Origin: JBBQTQ01 sp038213135
Lineage (GTDB): Bacteria; Actinomycetota; Thermoleophilia; Gaiellales; Gaiellaceae
Assembly (NCBI GenBank): GCA_038213135.1
Contig: JBBQTQ010000004.1
Coordinates: 1 to 49,501, forward strand
Reading direction: 5' to 3'
Length of the DNA stretch: 49,501 bases
How positions within the stretch are numbered: the first letter of the stretch is position 1; each line of letters begins with the position of its first letter. Below, in pieces: positions 7,353 through 15,842 of this stretch. Below the pieces are notes generated by a model, which was not told the origin of the DNA, did no database searches, and saw only the letters and a program-made list of their open reading frames with translations. Made by a program: the position numbers and the translations under genes.

Positions 7353-8260
7353 CGGGCGCCTACTCTAGATGCGACCCAGTGCCACTGGGCGCGCAAACCG
7401 TCCTCCAGCCCGACCCGCGGTGACCAGCCGAGTTCCTCACGGATCCGAGACGTGTCGGCGGCCGTGCGTCGCTGGTCGCCGGGCACCGGCGGCTCTCGCC
7501 GCACCTCGAGCGGGCGGCCCGCGATTTGCTCGAAGAGCGCGATCGCCTCGTTCATCGACGCCTCGAGGGCACCGCCGACGTTGTACGTCCCGCTAGCTCG
7601 CTCCATCGCGACGATCGTCGCGTCGACCACGTCCGAGACGTAGGTCCAGCCGCGGGACTGCTCGCCGTCGCCGTAGAGGTCGAAGGGCCTCCCCTCCGCC
7701 AGCGCGTGCGCGATCCTGGTAAAGGCCATGTCGGGCCGCTGGCGGGGCCCGAAGGCGTTGAAGTAGCGCAGCACGACGCAGTCGAGTCCGAACCCGCGAG
7801 CGTAGGCGTCGGCGAGCTGCTCGCACGCGAGCTTCGTGATCCCGTACGGCGAGAGGGGGTGCGGCGTCGTCTCCTCGGGCGTCGGATACCGCTCGGCGGC
7901 ACCGTAGACGGACGAGGAGGAGGCGAACACGACCTTGACCCCGTCGCGTGCCGCCGCCTCGAAGAGGCGTTGCGAGGCGAGCACGTTGCGCCGCAGGTAG
8001 AGCGGGAAGACGTCGCCGAACGAGCGGACACCCGGCTGCCCGGCGAGGTGGAAGACGCCGTCGAGGCCCCGGAAGTCGAGCTCGTCCTCGGCGAGGTCGA
8101 GCCTGCGGACATCCAGCCCACTTGCGTTCTCCTCCTTCAGCGCGGGGTCGTAGTAGTCGGTGAAGCAGTCGATCCCGGCCGCCTCGTGCCCCCCATCGGC
8201 GAGTGCTTGCATCAGGTGCGAGCCGATGAAGCCGGCCGCTCCGGTGACGAGATACCTCAC
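7349..8260 (-). CDS. NAD-dependent epimerase/dehydratase (UDP-uronate/UDP-glucose 4-epimerase type)
   Basis: The start is the GTG at 8260, which overlaps the stop of the upstream gene (GTGA) and gives RYLVTGAAGFIGSHLMQAL at the very N-terminus; 303 residues. The catalytic Ser is in FASSSSVYGAAE and Tyr-Lys in SPYGITKLACEQLADAY. ALAEGRPFDLYGDGEQSRGW and YVSDVVDATI are typical of the UDP-glucuronate 4-epimerase branch. With the exported C5-epimerase-like gene two genes upstream, a role in supplying a UDP-uronate precursor is attractive but inferred. Open frame further upstream to 8476 runs inside the beta-propeller gene and is not used. Confidence 0.88.
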   Translation of the reverse strand: MRYLVTGAAGFIGSHLMQALADGGHEAAGIDCFTDYYDPALKEENASGLDVRRLDLAEDELDFRGLDGVFHLAGQPGVRSFGDVFPLYLRRNVLASQRLFEAAARDGVKVVFASSSSVYGAAERYPTPEETTPHPLSPYGITKLACEQLADAYARGFGLDCVVLRYFNAFGPRQRPDMAFTRIAHALAEGRPFDLYGDGEQSRGWTYVSDVVDATIVAMERASGTYNVGGALEASMNEAIALFEQIAGRPLEVRREPPVPGDQRRTAADTSRIREELGWSPRVGLEDGLRAQWHWVASRVGAR

Positions 8261-9528
8261 CGCGGCACCATCCCATAGACCCGCCCGAAACCAACGAGGT
8301 AGACGTGCTTCTCGTCGGCGACGACCGGCGAGAACTTCCCGTCCGGGAAGCTCCAGAGCAGCTTGCCCGTCGCCGCGTCGAGGCCGTAGGTCCGCTCCTT
8401 CAGCGTCGAGAAGTAGACGATGCCGTCGAGCACCGTCGCCGAGCCGGAGATCGGGCCGTTCGCCGCGAAGCTCCACTTCACGTCCCCGGTCGCGGCGTCG
8501 AGCGCGTAGAAGCGGCCGCTGTAGGAGCCGATGTAGACCCGTTCGTGCGAGATCGCGGGTGAGCCGTAGACGTAGCCGCCCGTCGAGATCGCGAAGCGAA
8601 GTTCACCGGAGGCGGCGCCGTACGAGTAGACCTTGCCGTCGGTCGAGCCGACGTAGACGCGCCCATAGGCTGCGGCGGGCGTCGAGTAGAAGGTGCCCTG
8701 CGCGCCGAGCCGGGGCTGCGACGATGCCTCCCAGAGCAGCTTCCCGCTCCCCGCGCCGAGCGCGTAGACGTGGCCGTCGTAGGCGCCGAAGAAGACCCTG
8801 TCGCCGGCGAGCGCGATGCCGCCCTTCACCTTGCCGCCCGCATGGAAGCGCCAGCGGATCCGCCCTGTACGGAGCGCCAGCGCATAGACGTCGCCACGCC
8901 AGTCGCCGACGAAGACGAGGCCGCGGGCGACGAGCGGCGAGGTCTCCGACGGCCCGATCGTCCGCGACCAGACAACCTTGCCGCGCCGGACGTCGTAGGC
9001 GCCGACGCGACCGTCGATGTCCGTTCGCATCGAGCTGCACGGCGGCCGGTTGAGATAGACCTCGACGACGAGCTCGTCGGCGACCGCGGGCGAGGCTGCG
9101 GTACACCGGCCGGATGTTCGCACCCAGATCTTTCTTCCAGTCCGCTCGCTGACCGCATAGAGGCGCCCGGTGCTGGTCGCGACGAAAAGCCGGCCGTAGG
9201 CGACGGCGGGCGGGAACTCGATCAGCGAGCGGCCGTGGAAGATCCAGAGCCTGCGGAACGGCGGACGCAGGCTGCTCCCGACCGCGAAGTGCGTGCGGGC
9301 CGTGTCGTAGCCGAACTGCGGCCAGACGACCCCTTGGGCTCGCCGGTGGTGCTTCGGCGGCGGGGGCGGAGGCGGCGGAGGAGGCGTCGTCTCGGTCGTG
9401 ACGAAGTCAATCGTGGACGAGCCCCGCACGTCGCCCCCCTGCGAACGCACGTAGAGGACGTAGGCAGCGGCGGCGCCTACGCCGGCGAGCGCGAGCGCGC
9501 TCAGACCGATCACCAGACGCTTCTTCAC
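8257..9528 (-). CDS. Membrane-anchored PQQ-type beta-propeller protein
   Basis: 423 residues from the GTG at 9528, which overlaps the preceding stop (GTGA). KKRLVIGLSALALAGVGAAA is an N-terminal signal anchor, followed by a run of ten prolines (residues 49-58) and a basic patch. The rest is a multi-blade propeller with the PQQ/PD40-like repeat: pairs such as VYALDAATG or LYAVSERTG with KIWVRT or KLLWSF strands, repeated about seven times. It probably sits outside the membrane, spaced by the proline rod. Such propellers act in protein or glycan binding (BamB-like scaffolding) or as quinoprotein enzymes; no catalytic calcium site is evident. It is coupled to the C5-epimerase-like gene. Confidence 0.85.
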   Translation of the reverse strand: MKKRLVIGLSALALAGVGAAAAYVLYVRSQGGDVRGSSTIDFVTTETTPPPPPPPPPPKHHRRAQGVVWPQFGYDTARTHFAVGSSLRPPFRRLWIFHGRSLIEFPPAVAYGRLFVATSTGRLYAVSERTGRKIWVRTSGRCTAASPAVADELVVEVYLNRPPCSSMRTDIDGRVGAYDVRRGKVVWSRTIGPSETSPLVARGLVFVGDWRGDVYALALRTGRIRWRFHAGGKVKGGIALAGDRVFFGAYDGHVYALGAGSGKLLWEASSQPRLGAQGTFYSTPAAAYGRVYVGSTDGKVYSYGAASGELRFAISTGGYVYGSPAISHERVYIGSYSGRFYALDAATGDVKWSFAANGPISGSATVLDGIVYFSTLKERTYGLDAATGKLLWSFPDGKFSPVVADEKHVYLVGFGRVYGMVPR

Positions 9529-11087
9529 GGGAGCACGCCGAGCGGCACGACGCGCGCGTGGCCGGCCGAGTTGGCGGCGACGAGCTCGGCGCGCCAGCGG
9601 CCGGGCGGCACCTTCAGGCGGCGCGCGCCGTTCAGACCGACGTCGCCGAGGTCGAGCACCCGGTGCTTCGCGCCCCGAGCCAGGCGCACGCTCATCGACA
9701 GCGAAGGCGTGCCCGGGTCGACGGCATGCCAGACGAGCCGCCCCTGCTCGACACTCGCCGTGAGCTCGGGAGGCGTGGCGTCGATCCGCAGCTCGACCGC
9801 CGGCAGCGGCAGCTCGACGCGGTGGCCGTTCAGGTCGACGACGGTCAACTGCGGGTGGTAGAGGCCCGGGTTGCGCAGGCCGGGCGACCAGATGATCGTG
9901 CTCCAGCCGCGCCCGTAGCTGCCTGTCACCGCCTGGCCGGCGACCTGGAGCGTGACCCTCGAGAGCTTCGAGACGTAGAACGGGATCACGGCGTCGTCCT
10001 TGAAGCCGTCCTGCGGATCCGGGTAGAGCGGGGCGAGCGGCTTGCCAGGGTGCACGAGCGGCGGCTGCAGCTCGTCCAGGGTGAAGCGGTCGGCGAAGGC
10101 GCGCCACGGCGTGTCGCCGAAGCGAACGGCCAGCCGTTTGAGCAGGCCGACCACGAACTCGTGGTAGTTCAGCGGCGACTCGCTCCCGTGGAGCGCGTAC
10201 AGCGACCAGGCGCCGGTGTCGAAGCTCGGCAGGAGCGCGGCGGCGGCCGCCTGCAGCCGGGTGGCGAGGTCGGCGGCGCCCGCGTCCCGGCTGACCCGTG
10301 CGTAGTCGCCGAGCGAGAGCACAGTCTGCAGCTGCGCGTTCAGGACGACGGCCGAGTCGAAGCTATAGAGCTTGACCCACGGTCCCTCGGGGAGCTGCTG
10401 AAGCAGGTGACCGGGGATCGCCCTGTAGGCGGCCGTCGCAGCGGCGAGCAGCGCGTCGTCCCCGAGCCGGTCGCCCAGCCGCGAGAGGGCCTGCGCGGCG
10501 ACGGCCTGCGCCATCCCCGACGTCCACGGCGCGGTGCCACCGGCGAATGGGAAGTGGTACTCCCAGGTGTCGGCCCGCCCGACCTGAATCGCCCGAGCCT
10601 GAAGAGCCTGTGCGAGCACCTGCGCCTGATCGATGTTGCCGGCGCTGACGGTGTTGTTCAACAGCGCGAAGTTGCCGAGCGGGTGGAAGACGAGGCCGTG
10701 GCCGGGGAAGTAGCGGTAGAGGACGCCGTCGGGGGCGATCACGTCCGTGCCGTCGGCCGGAGCCGCATGTGTCCCCCAGTAGGAGGCGTTCTCGGCGAGC
10801 ATCGAGAAGAGGGTCAGCGCGCGCGGCTTCGTGTACGCGGCGCGCTCGGCGGCGACGTCCGCGATCACGCCCGAGAGCTCCTGCGCCCTGAGCGGCGGCA
10901 GCTTCTTCAGCTCGAGCGCGGCACGCCGGACGATCAGGCGGTACCCGGCCGCCTCGCTCGCGTCGAGCCGCCCGGCGGCGACGGCGTCAGCGAGCCCGTG
11001 CTCGGCGAGCTTGGCTGGCCGCGGCTGCGCCGCGGCCGGGGGCGCCGCGATCAGTGCCGCAACGAACAGGAGGGGAAGACCGCGCAT
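9525..11087 (-). CDS. Secreted D-glucuronyl C5-epimerase-like protein
   Basis: 520 residues with a signal peptide (RGLPLLFVAALIAAPPAAAQ). The central region is alpha-helical and tryptophan/tyrosine rich (FHPLGNFALLNNTVSAGN, TWEYHFPF, QLPEGPWVKLYSFDSAVVLN), and SFDTGAWSLYALHGSE followed by LNYHEFVVGLLKRLA matches the GLCE C-terminal signature. GLCE enzymes turn D-glucuronate into L-iduronate within heparosan-like polymers, and a bacterial member from Bermanella marisrubri has reported activity. A C-terminal Ig-like beta domain (about residues 380-520) follows. Export implies action on the finished polymer. Assignment rests on visible motifs; catalytic residues need alignment. Confidence 0.75.
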   Translation of the reverse strand: MRGLPLLFVAALIAAPPAAAQPRPAKLAEHGLADAVAAGRLDASEAAGYRLIVRRAALELKKLPPLRAQELSGVIADVAAERAAYTKPRALTLFSMLAENASYWGTHAAPADGTDVIAPDGVLYRYFPGHGLVFHPLGNFALLNNTVSAGNIDQAQVLAQALQARAIQVGRADTWEYHFPFAGGTAPWTSGMAQAVAAQALSRLGDRLGDDALLAAATAAYRAIPGHLLQQLPEGPWVKLYSFDSAVVLNAQLQTVLSLGDYARVSRDAGAADLATRLQAAAAALLPSFDTGAWSLYALHGSESPLNYHEFVVGLLKRLAVRFGDTPWRAFADRFTLDELQPPLVHPGKPLAPLYPDPQDGFKDDAVIPFYVSKLSRVTLQVAGQAVTGSYGRGWSTIIWSPGLRNPGLYHPQLTVVDLNGHRVELPLPAVELRIDATPPELTASVEQGRLVWHAVDPGTPSLSMSVRLARGAKHRVLDLGDVGLNGARRLKVPPGRWRAELVAANSAGHARVVPLGVLP

Positions 11088-11777
11088 GGGGCCGTCGATC
11101 CAGGTTAGCCACCTCGGACGCCGCTCCTCCCGACGTACTCGCCCACCGCCGGCTGGTGGTAGTCGCTGAGCCAGATCGGCTCGCCGTCGATGTCACGCAG
11201 GATCGCGTTCTCCTCCGCGAACGTGGGCACGGCCTCGCCGATCTCGTCCCGCCGACCGAGCGCGGCCAGAAGCTGCGCCTCGGCGAGGTTCGCGCCGCCA
11301 GCGGCGAGCGCCGAGGTGGCGGCGGTGTGACGCACGTTGATCTCGGTCACCTTGGGGTCGCCCTCCTTCGTTTCGCGCAGGTCGACGGTGAACAGCCCGT
11401 GCGCGGGCTCGCGGAGCTGGCGGGCGATCGTGCGGATCGCCGATTCGCCGGCCGCGCGGGTCGGCGCGTCGTTGACGAGCCTCCCGAAGCAGATGTTCCC
11501 CGTCATTCCGGAGAGCACCAGCCGACCCCCGAAGTACTCGACTCGCTCGTAGCAGCCGACCTTGAGCAGCTCGTCGTCGACGAAGAGCATGCAGCAGGCC
11601 AGGTTTCGCCCCGGCAGGTGCTCGGCGACCATGAAGTTCTCGATCTCCGGGTTGAGGTAGGCCCAGGCGTAGGCCTGCTCGAACTCCTCGACCTTGATCG
11701 CGCCCGCGCCGCTGGAGCTGGCGTCGGCGTAGTCGCGCAATCAGACCGGCTCGCCGTCGAGGTCGAGCCCGCGCCGG
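11062..11777 (-). repeat. Direct repeat, copy A (ATP-grasp 3' part plus start of the C5-epimerase gene)
   Basis: This segment repeats 15788-16508 in the same orientation. It runs from the codon equivalent to Arg139 of the intact ATP-grasp protein, through its stop and the intergenic gap, into about codon 8 of the C5-epimerase gene (MRGLPLLF here, MRGLWLSF in copy B). The translated ATP-grasp part is about 86% identical (28 differences in 206 residues by my count). Homology stops abruptly at both ends. The two copies enclose a foreign-looking four-gene cassette. Confidence 0.8.
11102..11107 (-). promoter_or_regulatory. Possible -10 element (TAACCT) for the C5-epimerase operon
   Basis: TAACCT lies 14 bases before the ATG at 11087, between the ATP-grasp remnant and the C5-epimerase gene. 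The second copy of the repeat has TAGCCT at the matching place (15836-15841), 21 bases before a copy of the same start. No convincing -35 is visible, so this is only a weak candidate. Confidence 0.25.
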
Positions 11778-11785
11778 ACACCCAT
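11105..11785 (-). pseudogene. Truncated ATP-grasp gene with an internal stop
   Basis: It encodes the C-terminal 220 or so residues of an ATP-grasp ligase whose complete copy is at 15846-16922. The first 138 residues are missing. In addition TGA at 11741-11743 replaces the Trp150 codon (TGG) of the intact copy: the frame reads RRGLDLDGEPV, stop, LRDYADASSSGAGAIKV. The rest of the frame stays open to 11105, so decay is recent or the fragment is occasionally translated from a downstream start (TTG at 11740). An ATG at 11785 with TAGACT just upstream is created at the junction, but it would give only a 14-residue peptide. It is part of repeat copy A. Confidence 0.85.
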
Positions 11786-11861
11786 GCGAGTCTAGCCTCG
11801 GCGGTCGTGAGTCCGTATGCCCCGCGTACACTCCTGGCGCCAGCCGAAGCGGGTTTCGCAT

Positions 11862-12674
11862 ATGCCGTCATCGAGCCTAAAGAACCTCTTGCGAAGCACC
11901 ACCCTGACCGGCGGTGAAACCTACTTCGCCTATGAGCGACGCCTTGGACGCGAGGTTCTAATCCCATGGCTCGAGAGGCGTGTTGACCTCATTGGCGCAA
12001 GCGTCGCCGACTTCGGGTGTCACCAGGGAGGCGTTCTCGACGCCTTCCGCGGGGACGGACGTGTGGCATGTGGTGTGGGATTCGATCTAAACGAGGCGAA
12101 TCTCAAGGCGACCCCGTTCCTGGAGGACGAACGTTTCCACCTTGAACACCGTGACCTCCTGACGCTCGACCAAGACAACCGTTTTTTCGACCTGATCGTT
12201 CTCTGCGACGTCCTCGAGCACGTTCCCCAGGTCGAACGGATGATGCGAGTCGTGTTCCAGCGACTGCGGCCAAGGGGACAGGCGCTCGTCACCTTCCCGC
12301 CATATTGGTCGCCGTTTGGGGGTCACCAGCAGCTCGCATCGAACGCCACGCGACTCTTGCCATATTTTCATTACCTCCCAGAATCGGTCGTCCTGGGTCT
12401 GGCGCGTATCGAGGACAACGACTACATGAGGGCCGAAGATGCCGTGTCCGACATGCGTGCGGTTCGGCGAACGCGCCTCACGATTGCGAGGGCGGAGCGG
12501 GCGTTTTCAGAGGCGGGGCTTGAGTTCCTCGATCGCCAGCTCTACGCATTACGCCCCGAGTACTCGGTTCGCTACGGGGTCACGCCGCTCCGTATCCGTG
12601 GCTTGGCAGCTGCCCGAGTCCTCCGCGAGATCCTCGTAATGGGTGCCTACTACCTCTTGCGTCGTCCCAAATGA
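11862..12674 (+). CDS. Class I SAM-dependent methyltransferase (cassette gene 1)
   Basis: 270 residues from the ATG at 11862 (MPSSSLKNLL); an in-frame ATG at 11817 would add 15 basic residues and is less likely, because TACACT at 11827-11832 could be a -10 element. Motif I is ASVADFGCHQGGVLDAF, the acidic SAM-ribose residue is in GVGFDLNEANL, and FDLIVLCDVLEHVPQVERM with LRPRGQALVTFPPYW gives the methyltransferase_11 pattern. The YFAYERRLGREVLIPWLE leader resembles sugar-modifying methyltransferases. AT-richer codons than the flanks suggest transfer. It overlaps the next gene as ATGA. Confidence 0.85.
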   Translation: MPSSSLKNLLRSTTLTGGETYFAYERRLGREVLIPWLERRVDLIGASVADFGCHQGGVLDAFRGDGRVACGVGFDLNEANLKATPFLEDERFHLEHRDLLTLDQDNRFFDLIVLCDVLEHVPQVERMMRVVFQRLRPRGQALVTFPPYWSPFGGHQQLASNATRLLPYFHYLPESVVLGLARIEDNDYMRAEDAVSDMRAVRRTRLTIARAERAFSEAGLEFLDRQLYALRPEYSVRYGVTPLRIRGLAAARVLREILVMGAYYLLRRPK

Positions 12675-13432
12675 GGCGCTTCGTCCCTCCTCACCGTGCG
12701 GTGATGCCCGCTCCACCGCCCACGTCAGTGAGCCGGATCGCGCGCGCTCCAGTGGTTGATCGATCGCGATTCCTCATCGACGGAGCGCGAGGCCGCCGCG
12801 TAATCGATCTCGGGTTTGTCGATGAAGGGCGCATGGCCGAGAAGCTCGCCCAATCGACTTGGCTGCACGCGCAGATAGCTGCCGTCGCAGCCGAAACGAT
12901 TGGCATCGACACGAGCAATGCAGGAGTCGAGGAAGCGCGGAGGCTGGGATTTTCCGCCTTTGTCGCGGATTGTCAGGAACCCGAGACCATTCGCCGCCTC
13001 GATTTGCCGCCGGCAGAACTCGTGATTGCCGGTGAACTCATCGAACATCTCGACCGGCCGGGGGATTTCCTCGATGCTGTGCAGGCTGTCGTGGCCGACG
13101 ACGGGCAACTGGTAATCACGACCCCGAACCCCCTCTCGTTGACCAACGTCTTGCTCGGGTTTGCTGGATGCGAGGTTCAGAACGCCGATCACGTCGCCTG
13201 GCACTCGAGGCGTACGCTTGAGACGTTGCTGACGAAACACGGCTGGCTCGTTCGACGGATCGCCTTCTATCGGCATCCCCGATACCTTCCGAACGCTCGG
13301 GCGAGCCTCGCTGAGCGCAGCCAGGTTCGAGGATTCAACATTTACCAAGCGTTGTCGTGGCCGCTCTATGCTGCAGCCCCCTCGCTCAGCGATGGTTTGA
13401 TCGTCGTAGCTGCTCCGGTCCGCGCAACATGA
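12671..13432 (+). CDS. SAM-dependent methyltransferase-like protein (cassette gene 2)
   Basis: 253 residues. RRVIDLGFVDEGRMAEKLAQ is a degenerate motif I, IGIDTSNAGVEEARRLG carries the acidic residue, and LVIAGELIEHLDRPGDFLDA with DGQLVITTPNPLSLTNVLLG follows as in methyltransferase_11/23 proteins. The motif I region (GFVDEG) departs from GxGxG, so it may bind SAM unusually. The C-terminus is hydrophobic. It starts within the stop of the preceding gene and ends overlapping the GT2 gene, so the four cassette genes look like a single transcription unit. Confidence 0.8.
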   Translation: MRRFVPPHRAVMPAPPPTSVSRIARAPVVDRSRFLIDGARGRRVIDLGFVDEGRMAEKLAQSTWLHAQIAAVAAETIGIDTSNAGVEEARRLGFSAFVADCQEPETIRRLDLPPAELVIAGELIEHLDRPGDFLDAVQAVVADDGQLVITTPNPLSLTNVLLGFAGCEVQNADHVAWHSRRTLETLLTKHGWLVRRIAFYRHPRYLPNARASLAERSQVRGFNIYQALSWPLYAAAPSLSDGLIVVAAPVRAT

Positions 13433-14406
13433 GCGCCGACTCCCCGCGCTACTCCTTCGTCGTCCCGCTCTTTAATGAACAAGAGACGGTGGGCGAGTTG
13501 TGCTCGCGCCTGGCTACGGTCATGGATCGTCTCGACGGCCCTGCCGAAGCGATCATCGTCGACGACGGCTCACGCGATCGGACATTCGAGCTACTCGCCG
13601 GGGTCCGCCGCCGGGACGAGCGCTTCAAAGTGCTGCAGCTCTCACGCAACTTCGGCCACCAGACCGCCATTACCGCTGGTCTCGACCACGCTTCCGGCGA
13701 GGCGGTCATCATCATGGACGGCGACTTGCAAGACCCCCCCGAAGTCGCTCTCGACCTGGTCGAAGGCTGGCGCACCGGCGCGCACATCGTGTACGCGGTT
13801 CGGCAGGATCGTACAGTCGAGCCGTTTCTGAGGCGAACGGCGATCTCGCTCTTCTACCGCGTGCTGCGGCGGCTCTCAGATCTCGACATTCCAGTCGATG
13901 CGGGTGATTTTCGCCTCGTCGACCGCATTGCGCTGGAGGGGTTCCTGCGACTTCGGGAGACCAACCGATACGTGCGGGGAATGTTCGCGTGGGTCGGCTA
14001 CGAGCAGCTCGGAGTCCCCTATCGGCGCGACGTGCGGTTCGCGGGGAAGACCAAGTATCCGGCCAGACGCCTCGTGAAGCTCGCTCTCGACGGCGTGGTT
14101 GGATTCTCGCATGCACCGTTGCGGCTGGTCCTCGTCTTCGGTTTCTTCGTCGCAGGGATCTCCTTCCTCTATGCAGTCGTTGCTGGCATCCTCCGCCTCA
14201 GCGGGGCAGTCGACTTCTCCAGTGTGCCGGGTTGGACGACGATCGTCTTCGCCGTTTGCCTGATCGGTGGAATCCAGCTCATGGTCGTCGGTGCGCTCGG
14301 CATCTATCTTGGGCGGATATACGAGGAGGTGAAGCGGCGGCCCCTTTACCTCGTTCGGGAGGTTCAAGGCCTAATGCCCCGTGACCTCGAACAGCACGGC
14401 CGGTGA
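13429..14406 (+). CDS. Polyprenyl-phosphate glycosyltransferase, GT2 (GtrB/CsbB-like; cassette gene 3)
   Basis: 325 residues from the ATG at 13429, which overlaps the previous stop (ATGA); open frame to 13357 lies inside the methyltransferase gene and is discarded. The GT-A domain has YSFVVPLFNEQETVGELC, IIVDDGSRDRT, LSRNFGHQTAITAGL and the metal site MDGDLQDPPE. VDAGDFRLVDR and NRYVRGMFAWVGY are typical of GtrB/DPM1 relatives. Two transmembrane helices close the protein (around FGFFVAGISFLYAVVAGIL and VFAVCLIGGIQLMVVGALG). The family transfers a sugar from UDP to undecaprenyl phosphate on the inner face; the next gene is a fitting partner that would use the product outside. Confidence 0.92.
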   Translation: MSADSPRYSFVVPLFNEQETVGELCSRLATVMDRLDGPAEAIIVDDGSRDRTFELLAGVRRRDERFKVLQLSRNFGHQTAITAGLDHASGEAVIIMDGDLQDPPEVALDLVEGWRTGAHIVYAVRQDRTVEPFLRRTAISLFYRVLRRLSDLDIPVDAGDFRLVDRIALEGFLRLRETNRYVRGMFAWVGYEQLGVPYRRDVRFAGKTKYPARRLVKLALDGVVGFSHAPLRLVLVFGFFVAGISFLYAVVAGILRLSGAVDFSSVPGWTTIVFAVCLIGGIQLMVVGALGIYLGRIYEEVKRRPLYLVREVQGLMPRDLEQHGR

Positions 14407-15842
14407 GCAACCGCCGTTTTTGCCGATACGCACTCGCCGCGGCGCTCGCTGGGGCTGCCCACGGCCTACTCTACGCGCCGCTTGTCTCGTCGCACGAGAC
14501 GTATGACACGCCCGAGTACACCGCGCTCGGCCATGAGCTCCTCCACGGCAGCTACTCATCGACGCTAGGAAGTGTCAAGGGCCTGGTCGCCCAGGACAGG
14601 CCCTCCGCGGCGGATACCGTAGACGTTACGGGACTCTCCTGGCCTCGCAAGGTTCTCGCCGTGGAACAGGCTGACGTTTACCGGACACCGGGCTTTCCTC
14701 TGCTGCTGGCCGCCGTGGGCGGCGGGACAGGAGACGCCTCCCGCCTCGCACTGTTCGTCATTCAAGCGCTGCTAATGGGAGGAGAGGTCCTTCTGGCGGC
14801 GGTGATCGCGCGACGGCTTTGGGGGCCGGGGATCGGTCTGGCCGCCGCTGCAGTGTTCGCGCTCGACCCGTATTCGAAACGGTACGTCTCCATCGTGCTG
14901 ACCGAAACGCTCACTGGATTCTGCGTACTTCTCTCCGCGTACGCGGTCGTCCGCGCGTGGCAAGCACGATCAGCGGCCTGGTGGGGAGCCGCTGGTGGCC
15001 TATGCGCCGCGACGGCGCTCGTTCGCCCCCTCTATGCACTGTCGGTCCCGCTCGCAGTCATGGCCGCGCTTCTCACCAACGGCTCGTGGACACGCCGCGC
15101 CGGTCGAGCACTGGCCTGCCTCGGCTGCGCCGCCGTGCTGCTCGGCCCATGGATCGGGCGGAACGCGGCTGTTAGCGGCCGCCCGACCCTAGCTGGGTTC
15201 GGCGCGGGCTGGTCCCTCTTGCTCGGTGCCCATGGAGAGGGACTCGGCCACACCGGAGTCGAAGTAATTGCCGACGCGTCGTTCATCCGCGACTTCGCGT
15301 CGGTTCACGCCTTCGCCCCAACCGTTTCGCAACTCCGGAGCTCTTCGAACGCCTATGCGCGTTACCTGGTAGCAGCCGATGCCCAGCAGCGCACTCTCGC
15401 GCGAAGGCTCTACTTCAAGCGGCTCGAAAGCGACCCGGGGGGCGTGCTCTGGGAAGTCGCTTACCGGTCGTATTTCCTCTGGATGGCGCACGAGGATTGG
15501 TACCAGCCGAGTAACTTCGTGCTTCAGTTCCTGCGGCTTGTCGACTGGGCGCTCCTCGCGCTCACGGCAACCGGGATCGTGCTCGCTCTTCGCCGCGGTG
15601 GCCCGGGACGAGGGCTCGCGATCTTTCTTGTCCTGTTCACCCTCATCAGCGCGCTCGGGCACGTCGAGGCACGATACACCGTCCCCCTCAGAGGCCTCTA
15701 TCTGGCGTTTGCCGTCTGGGGCGCGGCACGCATCTTTGCCTCAGGGCGCGCGAGGGCCGCGCGGCTTCGTCACAAACCCCATGCCCGTGAAGGAGAGCCA
15801 GAGACCGCGCATCGGGAGCGAAGGGCGGTCGACCTAGGCTAG
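14403..15842 (+). CDS. Multi-spanning membrane glycosyltransferase (GT-C, ArnT/PMT-like; cassette gene 4)
   Basis: 479 residues from a GTG overlapping the GT2 stop. It has about ten hydrophobic helices. The first extracytoplasmic loop has TYDTPEYTALGHELLHG, with the acidic residues expected in a GT-C enzyme, and ADVYRTPGFPLLLA, the Y-R-x-P-x-Y/F-P signature of this group. It would move a sugar from a polyprenyl-phosphate carrier to a glycan or protein outside. The last 17 or so codons (after about 15788) run through the antisense strand of the repeat copy B, so the C-terminal tail is probably not native. It ends 3 bases before the convergent ATP-grasp stop. Confidence 0.85.
   Translation: MSNRRFCRYALAAALAGAAHGLLYAPLVSSHETYDTPEYTALGHELLHGSYSSTLGSVKGLVAQDRPSAADTVDVTGLSWPRKVLAVEQADVYRTPGFPLLLAAVGGGTGDASRLALFVIQALLMGGEVLLAAVIARRLWGPGIGLAAAAVFALDPYSKRYVSIVLTETLTGFCVLLSAYAVVRAWQARSAAWWGAAGGLCAATALVRPLYALSVPLAVMAALLTNGSWTRRAGRALACLGCAAVLLGPWIGRNAAVSGRPTLAGFGAGWSLLLGAHGEGLGHTGVEVIADASFIRDFASVHAFAPTVSQLRSSSNAYARYLVAADAQQRTLARRLYFKRLESDPGGVLWEVAYRSYFLWMAHEDWYQPSNFVLQFLRLVDWALLALTATGIVLALRRGGPGRGLAIFLVLFTLISALGHVEARYTVPLRGLYLAFAVWGAARIFASGRARAARLRHKPHAREGEPETAHRERRAVDLG

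Noticed and set aside
11783..11785. New ATG with an upstream TAGACT at the junction of the truncated ATP-grasp gene, as a separate short gene
   Set aside because: The reading frame meets TGA after 14 codons, so it would give only a short peptide.
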